From Propionicimonas sp. (GTDB lineage Bacteria; Actinomycetota; Actinomycetes; Propionibacteriales; Propionibacteriaceae): 64,000 nucleotides of DNA. The notes beneath the pieces were generated by a model. It made no database searches, was not told where the DNA came from, and saw only the letters and a program-made list of their open reading frames with translations. Location of the stretch: positions 186,001 through 250,000 of the forward strand of contig VMSW01000007.1 of assembly GCA_013791955.1 (NCBI GenBank). The letters are read 5' to 3'. Within the stretch, counting starts at the first letter, position 1. Every line of letters starts with the position of its first letter. A program made the translations under genes and the position numbers. This document shows positions 8,197 to 16,843 of this stretch, in pieces.

Positions 8197-8601
8197 TCAG
8201 GCGGTGGGTGCCGGCGGCTCTTCGGCCGGGGTCTCGGCGGCTGGCGGCTTGGGCGCATCGCCGTCCACCAGGTCCTTGACCGCGTTGGCGGTGTCGGTGG
8301 CGATCTTCTGGGCGTTCTCGGGGAACTCCGCGGCGAAGCCCTTCACTGCAGCCGAGGTGTCCGTGGCGATCTTCTGGGCGTTCTCGGGGAACTCCTCGGC
8401 GAAACCCTTCACCGCAGTGGAGGCGTCGGTGGCGATCTTCTGGGCGTTCTCGGGCAGGTCTTCGGCGAAGTCCTTGGCCTTGGCCAGGGCATCTTCGGCT
8501 ACGTCTTTGGCCTGCTCGCCGAACTCCTTGGCCTTGCCCAGCAGATCGCTGAGGAAGCCGCCTTCTTCGGGCGTGGGCTCGACGGGGGTCTCGTTGGTCA
8601 T
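8197..8601 (-). CDS. Acidic amphipathic protein with 22-residue repeats
   Basis: A 134-residue protein of unknown function, predicted to be almost all helix apart from Pro-rich acidic ends. After FLSDLLGKAKEFGEQAKDVA, which has an 11-residue rhythm, come three tandem 22-residue units of the form FAEEFPENAQKIATDTSAAVKG. They are also visible in DNA as a 66-bp period (the same CGATCTTCTG at 8301, 8367 and 8433). Pro-punctuated 22-mers made of two 11-mers are the architecture of apolipoprotein-type and LEA-like lipid-binding helices. It has no signal peptide or membrane segment. The ATG has GGAGCG upstream and a terminator follows, so it is monocistronic. It may be a stress or membrane-surface protein, but this is inference. 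Confidence 0.75.
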   Translation of the reverse strand: MTNETPVEPTPEEGGFLSDLLGKAKEFGEQAKDVAEDALAKAKDFAEDLPENAQKIATDASTAVKGFAEEFPENAQKIATDTSAAVKGFAAEFPENAQKIATDTANAVKDLVDGDAPKPPAAETPAEEPPAPTA

Positions 8602-8662
8602 TTTCGCTCCTTCGTCAATGGGCTGCCCGGCTGCTTTGCCAACTCCGGTCAGCGGCTCCAGC

Positions 8663-9256
8663 CTAGGCGTTGGTGGTCACCGCGAACAGACGAAAACCCT
8701 TGGCGCTGGTGGTGCGTTCGCAGTTGAACCCGTTGGCCCTCAGCCAGGTCTGCAATGAGTCCGCGCCGAGGTTCTTGCCGACCACGAGTCGGGCTACACC
8801 ACCGGGTGCCAGCCGTGGCAGCCAGGCGAGCAGCAGCTCATGGAGCGCTTCCTTGCCGATCCTGATCGGCGGGTTCGACCAGATCTCGTCGTAGCGGGCC
8901 GGTTCGACCTGCTCGGGCAGCAGCGGACGCACCCGGTCACCCACGCCGTGGGCCTCAGCATTGGCCGCGGTCAGCTCCAGAGCGCGGGCGTTGACGTCCA
9001 CCGCGTCGACGATTGCAGCTGGGCAGGCGGTGGCCAACGCAACCGCCAGCACGCCATAGCCGCAACCCAAATCGAGGAGCCGGGTCGCCGTGGACGGTGG
9101 GATCGACTCCCGCAGTAGCACCGCGGTGCCCAGATCCAGGCCGTCGGCAGAGAACACCCCGGCGGCGGTGGTGAAGGTCCAGTCGGTCTCCCAGAAGCGC
9201 ATGCTCACCTGGCGGCGGTTCTCAGGCCCGGTTGGGGTCTCGAAATAGTGGCTCAC
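8663..9256 (-). CDS. Class I SAM methyltransferase (RsmC/small-methyltransferase family)
   Basis: A 197-residue protein with a complete Rossmann methyltransferase core: LLDLGCGYGVLAVALA (SAM-binding motif I, near residues 61-76), DAVDVNARAL (motif II) and EIWSNPPIRIG, the (N)PP motif of enzymes that methylate exocyclic amines. This set and the length match the single-domain MTS family related to RsmC, which makes m2G in 16S rRNA, but the exact target cannot be told. The GTG start overlaps the truA stop (GTGA) and it is the third gene of a trmB-truA-methyltransferase operon, which supports an RNA substrate. Confidence 0.85.
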   Translation of the reverse strand: MSHYFETPTGPENRRQVSMRFWETDWTFTTAAGVFSADGLDLGTAVLLRESIPPSTATRLLDLGCGYGVLAVALATACPAAIVDAVDVNARALELTAANAEAHGVGDRVRPLLPEQVEPARYDEIWSNPPIRIGKEALHELLLAWLPRLAPGGVARLVVGKNLGADSLQTWLRANGFNCERTTSAKGFRLFAVTTNA

Positions 9257-10071
9257 GGCTGACCTTCCAGTTCGCGGCGGGCGCGGGCGACCTGGGCTCG
9301 GGCCGCCAGTTGATCATCGGCCGGATACCCGACTTCTTCCAGCACCAGTCCGCGGGCTGGCAGTACCGGCACGTCGCTACAGCGGGTTTGGTTGTCAACC
9401 AGACCAGCCAGCCAGGCAGGGTCGCGTCGGCCGGTGCCAACCGCGGTCAGGGCGCCGACCAGCGAGCGCACCATCGAATGGCAGAAGGCGTCGGCCCGGA
9501 CGCCGATCTCCACCCGGCCATCCGGAAGCCGCTCAGACCACAGGTGCTGCAGTTGGCGGATCGTGGTGGCGCCTTCCCTGGCCCGGCAGAAGGCAGCGAA
9601 GTCGTGCAGGCCGAGCAGCACCTCGCCGGCCGCATTCATGGCCGCCAAGTCGAGCGGGTTGCGCACCGCGACGGTGGTCAGGCGGTCTAACGGGTCGAGG
9701 ACCCCGTCGGTCAGGCGGTAGGCGTAACGCCGCCAGATGGCGGCGAAACGGGCATCGAAACCGGCCGGGGCGACGCTCACCCGGCGCACCGCCACATCTT
9801 CGGGCAACGCTCGGCGCAGCCGCCGATTCAGGGTGGCGATTACCTCGCTCGGTTCGGCGGCGTCCAGATCAAAGTGGGCCACCTGGCCGCGGGCGTGCAC
9901 CCCGGCGTCGGTGCGGCCGGCACAGACCAGCGCCGGGGGAGCGTCCAATCGCAGCACTCGGCCGATCCAGGTCTCCAGCTCTGTTTGGACGGTGCGCAGC
10001 CCGGTTTGGGCGGCCCAGCCGTGGAAGGCGGTGCCGTCGTAGGAGATGTCGAGGCGGTAGCGAGTGTTCAA
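9253..10071 (-). CDS. truA: tRNA pseudouridine(38-40) synthase
   Basis: It makes pseudouridine at positions 38-40 of the tRNA anticodon arm. From TTG 10071 the protein is 272 residues, starting MNTRYRLDISYDGTAFHGWA as TruA proteins do. The catalytic Asp lies in CAGRTDAGVHARGQVAHF; other family blocks are RRYAYRL, DFAAFCRA and FCHSMVRSLVGAL. A longer in-frame reading upstream lies inside trmB and is discarded. The TTG overlaps the trmB stop (TTGA), so the start is set by coupling. In many actinobacteria truA sits beside rplQ; here it is instead with trmB and another methyltransferase. Confidence 0.95.
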   Translation of the reverse strand: MNTRYRLDISYDGTAFHGWAAQTGLRTVQTELETWIGRVLRLDAPPALVCAGRTDAGVHARGQVAHFDLDAAEPSEVIATLNRRLRRALPEDVAVRRVSVAPAGFDARFAAIWRRYAYRLTDGVLDPLDRLTTVAVRNPLDLAAMNAAGEVLLGLHDFAAFCRAREGATTIRQLQHLWSERLPDGRVEIGVRADAFCHSMVRSLVGALTAVGTGRRDPAWLAGLVDNQTRCSDVPVLPARGLVLEEVGYPADDQLAARAQVARARRELEGQP

Positions 10072-10766
10072 CGTCGGTAGCTCAGGTCGTAGATGGTGCG
10101 CCCGGCATCGAGCCCGCGCTGTTCGTACTTGGTGATCGGACGCCCGGCGAAGCGCGGCGCCCAGCCTTCGTGCACATTGCTCAAGCCTGGGGCGGCATCG
10201 AGTACCTCGCGCATCGCAAAAGCGTAATCGGCCCAGTCGGTGGCCAGCCGCCAAATGCCATCCGCGCTCAGCCGGGAGGTGACCACCTCGGCGAACTCAG
10301 CATTGACCAGGCGGCGCTTGTGATGGCGGGCCTTGTGCCAAGGGTCTGGGAAGAAGGTCCACAACTCCGTGATGCTGCCGGGCTCAAACAAGGTGGCCAC
10401 AGCTTGGGCGCCGTCGGCCACGATCAGGCGCACATTGTTGACGCCGTGGCGGTCCAGCCGTCCCAGGGTGGAGGCCACCGCCGGGGTGAACACGTCGAAG
10501 GCCACCAGATTCGATTCCGGGTCTGCTTCGGCCAGTGTGGTGATGGCGTGCCCGGTGCCGGAGCCGATCTCGACCTTTAGCGGGGCGTCCCGACCGAAGG
10601 CCGCCGTCCAATCGATGCGGGCCTCCGGTGCCACCGAGGTGTCTCGTTGGGCCGAGGGGAGTTCGAGCACCCAGGCGTCATGGTGGGTATCCCAGGCGCG
10701 CTGTTGTGATTGGTTCATTCGAGCCGACCGACGGGCATAGGAGACCACGTCGCGATGAATGAACAT
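10068..10766 (-). CDS. trmB: tRNA (guanine-N7-)-methyltransferase
   Basis: It uses SAM to methylate G46 in the tRNA variable loop. The protein is 232 residues from the ATG at 10766 (MFIHRDVVSYARRSARM). SAM motif VEIGSGTGHAITTLA, the acidic strand NLVAFDVF, the signature FFPDPWHKARHHKRRLVN and the C-terminal TKYEQRG all match TrmB. A reading frame extending upstream to 10895 would overlap the divergent yccF gene and is rejected. It is the first gene of the trmB-truA-methyltransferase operon. Confidence 0.95.
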   Translation of the reverse strand: MFIHRDVVSYARRSARMNQSQQRAWDTHHDAWVLELPSAQRDTSVAPEARIDWTAAFGRDAPLKVEIGSGTGHAITTLAEADPESNLVAFDVFTPAVASTLGRLDRHGVNNVRLIVADGAQAVATLFEPGSITELWTFFPDPWHKARHHKRRLVNAEFAEVVTSRLSADGIWRLATDWADYAFAMREVLDAAPGLSNVHEGWAPRFAGRPITKYEQRGLDAGRTIYDLSYRR

Positions 10767-10885
10767 GGCGGCAACTTTAGTGGTCGGACGCCTGGTCGAG
10801 GTGCGGGGCTGCCTCCGGCGCCAATCAGGGCCGAGTAGGGGTCGTTCGGCCTTCTCAACTGGCCAGGATCGGCAAGGATTGAGTC

Positions 10886-11296
10886 GTGAGAACACTTCTG
10901 AACTTGATCTGGCTGATCTTCGGTGGGCTGTGGCTGGCCCTTGGCTACGTGTTGGCCGGCATCGTGGCCTGCATCTTCATCATCACCATCCCCTTTGGCA
11001 TCGCCTCGTTCCGGATGGCCGCGTTTGCGCTCTGGCCGTTCGGGCGCACCGTGATCAGTAAGCCGAACGCTGGTCTGGGCTCGGCACTGGGCAATGTGAT
11101 CTGGTTCATCGTGGCCGGGGTTTGGCTGGCCATCGGACACCTGACCACCGCCTTCGCCCAGGCGATCACCATCATCGGCATCCCGCTGGCCATCGCCAAC
11201 GTGAAGATGATTCCGGTCACCTGCTTCCCGTTTGGCAAGGAAGTCATCGACGACTCCCTGCTGCTGCCGGGCACCCCGACGCTGTTCCACATCTGA
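10886..11296 (+). CDS. YccF-family inner membrane protein
   Basis: A 136-residue protein with duplicated halves, each holding hydrophobic helices and the short signature found in YccF/DUF307 proteins: ITIPFGIASFRMAAFALWPFGR in the first half and IIGIPLAIANVKMIPVTCFPFGK in the second. The molecular function is not known. The GTG start follows AAGGA. It is divergent from trmB, with about 120 bases between them for both promoters, and 38 bases ahead of the marC-like gene, with which it may be co-transcribed. Confidence 0.88.
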   Translation: MRTLLNLIWLIFGGLWLALGYVLAGIVACIFIITIPFGIASFRMAAFALWPFGRTVISKPNAGLGSALGNVIWFIVAGVWLAIGHLTTAFAQAITIIGIPLAIANVKMIPVTCFPFGKEVIDDSLLLPGTPTLFHI

Positions 11297-11334
11297 AACT
11301 CGCGGCAGCGGTGCCGCAGGCCTAGGCTGGGCCG

Positions 11335-11943
11335 GTGGGCTTCAGCCTTGACCTCTTTCTCACCACGGCCGTGACACTGTTCGTCATCGTCGATCCGCCT
11401 GGACTGCTACCGGTGTTCCTCGCTCTTACTTCCAAGTTGGAGCCGAGGCAGCGCAAACGGGCAGCTACGCGCGCTTCGGCGGTGGCTTTCGGGGTGATCG
11501 CGATCTTTGCGCTGTTCGGTCGCCAGATCTTGGACTACCTCCAGGTCTCGGTACCGGCAATGTCGGTCTCGGGTGGGCTGCTGTTGCTCTTGGTGGCCCT
11601 GGAGTTGTTGATGGGCAAGACCGAGGACCCGACCCTGCATGACGGCGTGAACGTGGCCATCGTCCCGCTCGGGACGCCGTTGATGGCCGGGCCGGGCGCG
11701 ATCGTGGCCACCATGCTTGCCGTCCAGCGCCAACCCGATCTGGCTGGGTATGCCACCGTCGCCGCGGCGCTGATCGTGGTGATGGCCCTGGTCTGGGTGT
11801 TCCTGCGTTATGCCGACCTGATCAGAGCGGTGCTGCGCGAATCCGGCACGGTGCTGGCCTCTCGCATCGCCGGTCTGCTGCTAAGCGCAATCGCCGTCCA
11901 AATGGTCGCCGACGGCATCTTCGGCTTCATCGCCGCCCACTGA
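11335..11943 (+). CDS. MarC-family integral membrane protein
   Basis: A 202-residue protein with six predicted hydrophobic segments, starting GTG (MGFSLDLFLTTAVTLFVIVDPPGLLPVFLAL). The VDPPGLLPVF and VPLGTPLMAGPGAI stretches are the two conserved Pro/Gly motifs of the MarC family. Despite the name, the family is not proven to confer drug resistance and its substrate is unsettled. The context gives no clue beyond the preceding membrane protein gene. Confidence 0.88.
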   Translation: MGFSLDLFLTTAVTLFVIVDPPGLLPVFLALTSKLEPRQRKRAATRASAVAFGVIAIFALFGRQILDYLQVSVPAMSVSGGLLLLLVALELLMGKTEDPTLHDGVNVAIVPLGTPLMAGPGAIVATMLAVQRQPDLAGYATVAAALIVVMALVWVFLRYADLIRAVLRESGTVLASRIAGLLLSAIAVQMVADGIFGFIAAH

Positions 11944-11993
11944 GGGCGCGCACCACCGCCAGCCCCTGCCCGCTAACCCCTGCCCGCCAACCA

Positions 11994-13376
11994 TCAGGCG
12001 GCGGGCCAGCCAACGTCCTCCCCGGGTGGCTCTTGCCACTTCGCGGGCCGCCCTCCGGCGCTGGCTTGCTCGGGTGGCGCCTGGGGTTGGCGGGCGGTCA
12101 ACCGAGCGTGCCGCAGGGGTCTTCGCTCGGGGTCATACCGCCGAGGTGGAATGGCTTCAGGCAGACCGTCGGCACCAATGCAGAGTTCCCATTGGTCGCG
12201 GGCGGCGTATTTGGCCGGTTCTACCAGGCCGTGATGGTGGTGGCACAGCAGTGCCAAGTTCGAAAGCTTGGTCTCCCCGCCGTCCCACCAGGGACGCAGG
12301 TGGTGCGCCTCACAGGCCGCCGGACGGGTCTGGCAGCCGGGGAACACACAGCCGCCGTCGCGAAGGGTGAGCGCGGTGCGCAGGGGGCGCGTGACCAGGC
12401 GCTGCTCGCGACCCATGTCGAGGATCTCCGATTCGGTGCCGAGCACCGCAGGCACCAGGTCGGCGTCGCAACAGAGCCGACGCAGGTCACCGGCTGAGAT
12501 CGGCTCGGCGTCGCTGATCAGCCCCGCCCCGGCCGCGGCGCTGCGTAGCCGGTCGTAGCTCAGGGTCACCACCACCCGGGGCCGGTCGCCACCGACGCTG
12601 GGTGCGCGCCGCTCGCGCTGGTGGGCGGTGATCAGATCCAGCAGCCCATCGGCGCGGCGCTGAGCCGGGCTGCGCAACGCCGTGGCCGGGTCGCGCTCCT
12701 CGTTCACGCTGCGGCGACGGGATTCGACATAGGCGTCGACCAGCGAGATGAATGCCTCCCCAGCCACCTGAGGCAGGCTGCCGGAAAAGGTGACCGAGCC
12801 ATTGTCGTCTCGGCCAAACACCAGGCTGCGGTTGCGCTGCGCGGCCTCAGCCCGGCGCTGCAAGCGTCGTTCCATTCCCTCTTCGCCGCGCTCCGGGGCG
12901 ACCTCGGCCAATACCTGCGGCGCGGCCTTCGCCAACTGATCGCAATCTTGGCGGGCGGCCAGCGCCAGCATCACCTGTTCGGCCTGTGCGTTTTGCTGCT
13001 CGCTGAGCCCGGTCAACCCGTCCAGCACCCGACTGATCGTGCGCGCCTGATTGACACTGATTGAACCGGCCACCGCGGCCTGGCCGATCTCGGGTCGCTG
13101 CTGCAGTTCGCGCGCCTGATGCAGCAACCCGGCGGCCTCGCGTTTGGATAGCCCAGCCTTCGTCGAGAGCCACGTGGTGGTGGGGGTGCCAGTCTCTCGC
13201 AGCGAATCGGCGGCGGCATCGGCCTGGGCCAACAAAGTTGCCGAGATCGCGCCTAGCCGGGACGCCAAAGCGCGCGCCCGCTGCGCGCACCCCAGCCGAT
13301 CCGCCACTGCGGACGCGTCGAACTGATCGAGGGCTGCCTCGATCTGATTCAACAAGCTCGTCGGCGTTGCGGTCAT
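11994..13376 (-). CDS. DUF222 domain protein with C-terminal HNH nuclease motif (13E12-type)
   Basis: A 460-residue member of the actinobacterial DUF222/REP13E12 family, often present in many near-identical copies per genome. The N-terminal two thirds is helical (ALDQFDASAVADRLG, TWLSTKAGLSKREAAGLLHQA, SVNQARTISRVLDGL). The C-terminal HNH module reads CVFPGCQTRPAACEAHHLRPWW, then LSNLALLCHHHH, giving the metal-binding His and Asn set. Family function is unproven; it is often seen near mobile DNA and recombination sites. I used ATG 13376; a TTG four codons upstream is possible. A Pro/Ala/Gln-rich C-terminal tail is low complexity. No terminal repeats suggest an independent mobile element here. 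Confidence 0.88.
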   Translation of the reverse strand: MTATPTSLLNQIEAALDQFDASAVADRLGCAQRARALASRLGAISATLLAQADAAADSLRETGTPTTTWLSTKAGLSKREAAGLLHQARELQQRPEIGQAAVAGSISVNQARTISRVLDGLTGLSEQQNAQAEQVMLALAARQDCDQLAKAAPQVLAEVAPERGEEGMERRLQRRAEAAQRNRSLVFGRDDNGSVTFSGSLPQVAGEAFISLVDAYVESRRRSVNEERDPATALRSPAQRRADGLLDLITAHQRERRAPSVGGDRPRVVVTLSYDRLRSAAAGAGLISDAEPISAGDLRRLCCDADLVPAVLGTESEILDMGREQRLVTRPLRTALTLRDGGCVFPGCQTRPAACEAHHLRPWWDGGETKLSNLALLCHHHHGLVEPAKYAARDQWELCIGADGLPEAIPPRRYDPERRPLRHARLTARQPQAPPEQASAGGRPAKWQEPPGEDVGWPAA

Positions 13377-13507
13377 GGCATAAGTCAAACAGGCGCCACT
13401 GACACTTTCGGCGGCAAGAAGTGATGATGGCTCGCGCCCAAGCGGGCTCCTAGCATGGGCCTCATGGGAGTCGGACGGGAAGCGCGTTGCTCGGGGTGGA
13501 GCCAGCG

Positions 13508-13939
13508 ATGACGCGCGACCGCGACGCCGCCGGTCGGGCCCGGCAGGCGCGCCCTCGGGACGCGCTGGGTCGGCCGCTGCCCTACGGTGCTGCCGGTGTT
13601 GAACCGGTGTCGGAGGAGCCGTTGCCGGCGATGGAATCGTTGGAGTTCGCCCGGCGGCTGGTAGCTGAGGGTCGGCCCTTTGCCGCGCATGAGGTTCTCG
13701 AGGCTCGCTGGAAGGCCTGCCCGGGGGAGGAACGCGATCTGTGGCAGGGGCTCGCCCAGCTCTGTGTCGGCCTGACCCATACTGCCCGCGGCAACAGCGT
13801 CGGCGGTGTTCGGCTGCTGAAGCGGGGCGCGGCCCATTTGAACGCCTACCGCGCCAGTGGGGGTCCTGCCTACGGCCTAAACCTGGCGGAGATCGTCACC
13901 AACGCTCACAGCGGGGAACCCAAAGACCTGAAGTGGTAG
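13508..13939 (+). CDS. DUF309 domain protein
   Basis: A 143-residue protein with the DUF309 core: AHEVLEARWKACPGEERDLWQGLAQLCVGLTHTARGN, then GVRLLKRGAAHL. The His-Glu in AHEVLE and the Trp-Gln-Gly are the invariant positions of this helical family, whose function is unknown. The ATG at 13508 has GGAG eight bases upstream, preferred over an earlier ATG at 13487. It lies divergent from the DUF222 gene and convergent with the EF-G2 gene. Confidence 0.82.
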   Translation: MTRDRDAAGRARQARPRDALGRPLPYGAAGVEPVSEEPLPAMESLEFARRLVAEGRPFAAHEVLEARWKACPGEERDLWQGLAQLCVGLTHTARGNSVGGVRLLKRGAAHLNAYRASGGPAYGLNLAEIVTNAHSGEPKDLKW

Positions 13940-13984
13940 CCCCGGGCACTTCATAGCCCGTACCCGAGGCCAGACACCGCGACC

Positions 13985-16066
13985 TCAGCTGTTGGCCTTG
14001 GAATACTTCTCGGTCAGGTTCGATGGCATCAGCTCATAGCCGTGGAATTCCCGGCTGAAGGTGCCCGAGCCGTGCGCGATGCCGCGCAGATCGATGGCAT
14101 ACCGAGACAACTCGGTCTGCGGCACCAGTGCCCGAATGATCGCCTTGCGCCCCGCGGCGTCAGTGCCGAGCAGTTGCCCTCGGCGTCCGGTCAGATCGTT
14201 CATCACCGCACCGAGGTATTCCTCGCCGACGATGACCGTGACCAGATCCAAGGGTTCGAGTAGGGCGACAGTCTTGGCGTTGGCCGCCTCCTTGATCGCC
14301 AGCGAGCCGGCCAACTGGAAGGCCATATCGGAGGAGTCCACCGAGTGTGACTTGCCGTCGAACAGCGTGACGCGCAGATCGGTCATTGGGTAGCCGGCGA
14401 ACACGCCCTTCTCCAACTGGTTGCGCACGCCCTTCTCCACACTCGGAATGAACTGGCGCGGGACGGAGCCGCCGACCACCTTGTCCACGAACTCGAAACC
14501 GGCGCCGCGCGGCAGCGGCTCCACCTCGATATTGCAGACCGCGTACTGGCCATGGCCGCCGGACTGCTTCACGTGGCGTCCCAGGGCGGTGGCTTTGGCG
14601 ATGAAGGTCTCACGAAGGCCGATCTTGAGTTCCTCCTGCTCGACCTTCACCCCGTAACGCTCGGTGAGGCGGGCCAGCAGCAGATCGGCATGAGACTGCC
14701 CGGTCGTCCACAGCACCAGTTGGTCCCCACCTCCCCGAGCCAGCCGGACGGTGGTGTCTTCGACGGCCAGCCGCTGCAGAGCACCAGCCAGCTTGTCCTC
14801 GTCGTTGCGGGTGGCCGCCCGGATCGCCAGCGGCAGCAGCGGCTCGGGTAGATCCCAGGGGGCAATGAGTGCCGGCCGGGCCTTGGCCGAAAGGGTGTCA
14901 CCGGTCTCGGCCGACGTCAGCTTGGGCAGCATCACGATCTCACCGGCGATCGCCTGGGCGCGTGGCTCCAGCGCACTGCCGACCGCCACCTGAATCTGGC
15001 CGATCCGCTCGTCGTTGTCGTGAGCGGGGTGAGCATTGTCGGGCCTGGCTCGATGGCCGGAGACGTGCACCACATCGTCGGCCTTTAGGGTGCCGGAGAA
15101 GACGCGCACCATCGACAACCTGCCCGCGAACGGGTCGGTTGTGGTGCGGATCACCTGGGCCACCAGTGGGGCGTCCGGATCGGTGGGCGGGTTGGGCAGG
15201 TCCTCGCCGGCCGGAGTGGTGGCGTGCGGGTTCGGGTGCAGGGAGGGTGTGGGGAAACCGTGCTCGATCAGGCGCAGCAGTTCCTCGACGCCGACGCCAG
15301 TGTTGGACGCCACCGGCACCACCGGGAAGAGGTTGGCGGTAGCGACCGCCTTCATCAGGTCGTCCAGCAGGTATTCGGTGTCGAGCTCCTCGCCTTCAAG
15401 GTAGCGATCCATCAGCCCGTCATCTTCGGCTTCCTGGATGATGGCCTCGATCAGCGGCCCGCGGTAGGCCTCCACGTGGGAGTCGTCCGCGGTGAGCTTG
15501 CGGTTCACCACGGCACCGCCGGAGTAGTCGTGCTCCTCCAGGCTGAGTAGGCCGATATTGCCCGCGATCACCCCGGGCGCCGACAGGGTCGGGACGTGGG
15601 TCGGCAGCACGCCTTCACCGAACTTGGTCTGGGCCTCGACGACTGAGGTGTCGAAGTCAGCATGGCCAGCATCCAGCTTGGTCAAGGCGATGATGCGCGG
15701 CAGGTTGGCCACCGCGCACTCGTCCCACAGCGCCTGGGCTGCGCCGTCGATACCGTCTGCGGCTGAGATCACGAAGATGGCCGCATCGGCGGCGCGAATG
15801 CCAGCGCGCAGCTCGCCGACGAAATCGGGGTGGCCGGGGGCGTCCAGCACGTTCACCTGGAACTCGCCGGTCACCAGACTGGCCAGGTAGAGCTGCGCGG
15901 CGCGCTCGGCGTCCTCTTTCTCGCCGCGGTAGCCGGTCACCCGGGACTTGAGCAGCTGCTCGAACAGTGAGGTCTTTCCTGAACCGGCGTTTCCGATCAG
16001 AACTACGTTGCGGACGTCATCGGGACTGGTCACCTGCACCGAGGCAGCGCTCAACTTTGAACTCAT
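13985..16066 (-). CDS. Elongation factor G-like protein EF-G2
   Basis: A 693-residue translational GTPase related to EF-G. G1 is GNAGSGKTSLFEQLL near residues 25-39 (instead of the GHVDAGKTT type of canonical EF-G), G3 is LDAPGHPDFVGEL and G4 is ALTKLD. The later EF-G domains are present (QSHADLLLARLTERYGV, GRHVKQSGGHGQYAVC, FVDKVVGGSVPRQFIPSVEKG, LLEPLDLVTVIVGEEYLGAVMNDL). The divergent G1 and the lack of neighbouring rpsL/rpsG/tuf genes identify the EF-G2 group common in actinobacteria. In mycobacteria a homologue lacks normal translocation activity, so the role here is unknown. The gene is monocistronic. Confidence 0.9.
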   Translation of the reverse strand: MSSKLSAASVQVTSPDDVRNVVLIGNAGSGKTSLFEQLLKSRVTGYRGEKEDAERAAQLYLASLVTGEFQVNVLDAPGHPDFVGELRAGIRAADAAIFVISAADGIDGAAQALWDECAVANLPRIIALTKLDAGHADFDTSVVEAQTKFGEGVLPTHVPTLSAPGVIAGNIGLLSLEEHDYSGGAVVNRKLTADDSHVEAYRGPLIEAIIQEAEDDGLMDRYLEGEELDTEYLLDDLMKAVATANLFPVVPVASNTGVGVEELLRLIEHGFPTPSLHPNPHATTPAGEDLPNPPTDPDAPLVAQVIRTTTDPFAGRLSMVRVFSGTLKADDVVHVSGHRARPDNAHPAHDNDERIGQIQVAVGSALEPRAQAIAGEIVMLPKLTSAETGDTLSAKARPALIAPWDLPEPLLPLAIRAATRNDEDKLAGALQRLAVEDTTVRLARGGGDQLVLWTTGQSHADLLLARLTERYGVKVEQEELKIGLRETFIAKATALGRHVKQSGGHGQYAVCNIEVEPLPRGAGFEFVDKVVGGSVPRQFIPSVEKGVRNQLEKGVFAGYPMTDLRVTLFDGKSHSVDSSDMAFQLAGSLAIKEAANAKTVALLEPLDLVTVIVGEEYLGAVMNDLTGRRGQLLGTDAAGRKAIIRALVPQTELSRYAIDLRGIAHGSGTFSREFHGYELMPSNLTEKYSKANS

Positions 16067-16186
16067 GCCCCTACCTAACTACTCGAAAGTGAACCCTGCA
16101 ACGGATTCGGAGCGATTCGAGCCGTGGTGCCTGGAAGAGCGAGAGAAATGCGGACTAAGTCCGGTTAGCTAAGTCATACTGATGCC

Positions 16187-16435
16187 ATGCGGGCGACGAC
16201 GGTGAACATCCATGAGGCCAAGACCCAGCTCTCCAAGCTGGTCGATGCGGCCGCAGCGGGCGAAACGGTGATCATCGCGAAGGCGGGACGCCCAGTGGCC
16301 CGGCTGGTCAGGGTTGACGCGGCCTATCCCGCTCAACGGATTGGCTTCCTGGCGGGGTACGGCAGTGTCCCCGACGATTTTGACCAGCTTGCCGCCGACG
16401 AGATCGCAGACCTTTTCGAAGGCCGCGCGCAGTGA
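16187..16435 (+). CDS. Type II antitoxin, Phd/YefM fold (VapB-like)
   Basis: An 82-residue antitoxin that should bind and neutralise the PIN toxin encoded directly after it, and repress the operon. The N-terminal half is the Phd/YefM DNA-binding fold (TTVNIHEAKTQLSKLVDAAAAGETVIIAKAGRPVARLVRV); the C-terminal part (GFLAGYGSVPDDFDQLAADEIADLFEG) is the toxin-binding tail. A CATACT box only about a dozen bases before the ATG hints at a leaderless or nearly leaderless transcript. The stop overlaps the toxin start by four bases. Confidence 0.92.
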   Translation: MRATTVNIHEAKTQLSKLVDAAAAGETVIIAKAGRPVARLVRVDAAYPAQRIGFLAGYGSVPDDFDQLAADEIADLFEGRAQ

Positions 16436-16821
16436 TCTTTCTCCTCGACACCCAGCTGTTGCTGTGGGCAGCGCACGACCCGGACCGGCTGAGTGCCAAA
16501 GCCCGCGATGCGATCCTTGAGCCTGCAAACGAACTGTGGTTCAGCGCAGCGAGCATCTGGGAGGTGGCGATCAAGTCCTTCGTTGGGCGGACGGACTTCG
16601 ACTTCGACGCCAACGTCCTTCGGCGAGCGTTGGTCGAGAACGGCTATGGCGAACTTGCCGTGAATGGTCGGCACGCCGCAGAAGTGGGCCAGTTGCCCGC
16701 CATCCACCGGGACCCCTTCGACAGACTGCTCGTCGCGCAGGCTCGGGTGGAGGGGTGCCAGCTGCTCACCGTTGATCGCAGGCTGGCCGACTACGGTTCG
16801 CCGGTACTGCTGGTCGACTAG
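16432..16821 (+). CDS. Type II toxin, PIN-domain ribonuclease (VapC-like)
   Basis: A 129-residue PIN-domain toxin. The acidic metal-binding residues are visible: Asp6 in FLLDTQLLLW, Glu in SIWEVAIKS, Asp in HRDPFDRLLVAQA and Asp in LLTVDRRLADYG. PIN toxins cut RNA, often tRNA or rRNA, when released from the antitoxin. The GTG start overlaps the antitoxin stop (GTGA), the usual coupling in such pairs. The sequence looks intact. Confidence 0.93.
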   Translation: MIFLLDTQLLLWAAHDPDRLSAKARDAILEPANELWFSAASIWEVAIKSFVGRTDFDFDANVLRRALVENGYGELAVNGRHAAEVGQLPAIHRDPFDRLLVAQARVEGCQLLTVDRRLADYGSPVLLVD

Positions 16822-16843
16822 CCGCAGACCGGGAGCGACTCAT

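Noticed and set aside
10767..10895. trmB extended upstream to 10895
   Set aside because: The extension would overlap the divergent yccF start and is Arg/Pro-rich without family similarity; ATG 10766 gives a normal TrmB length.
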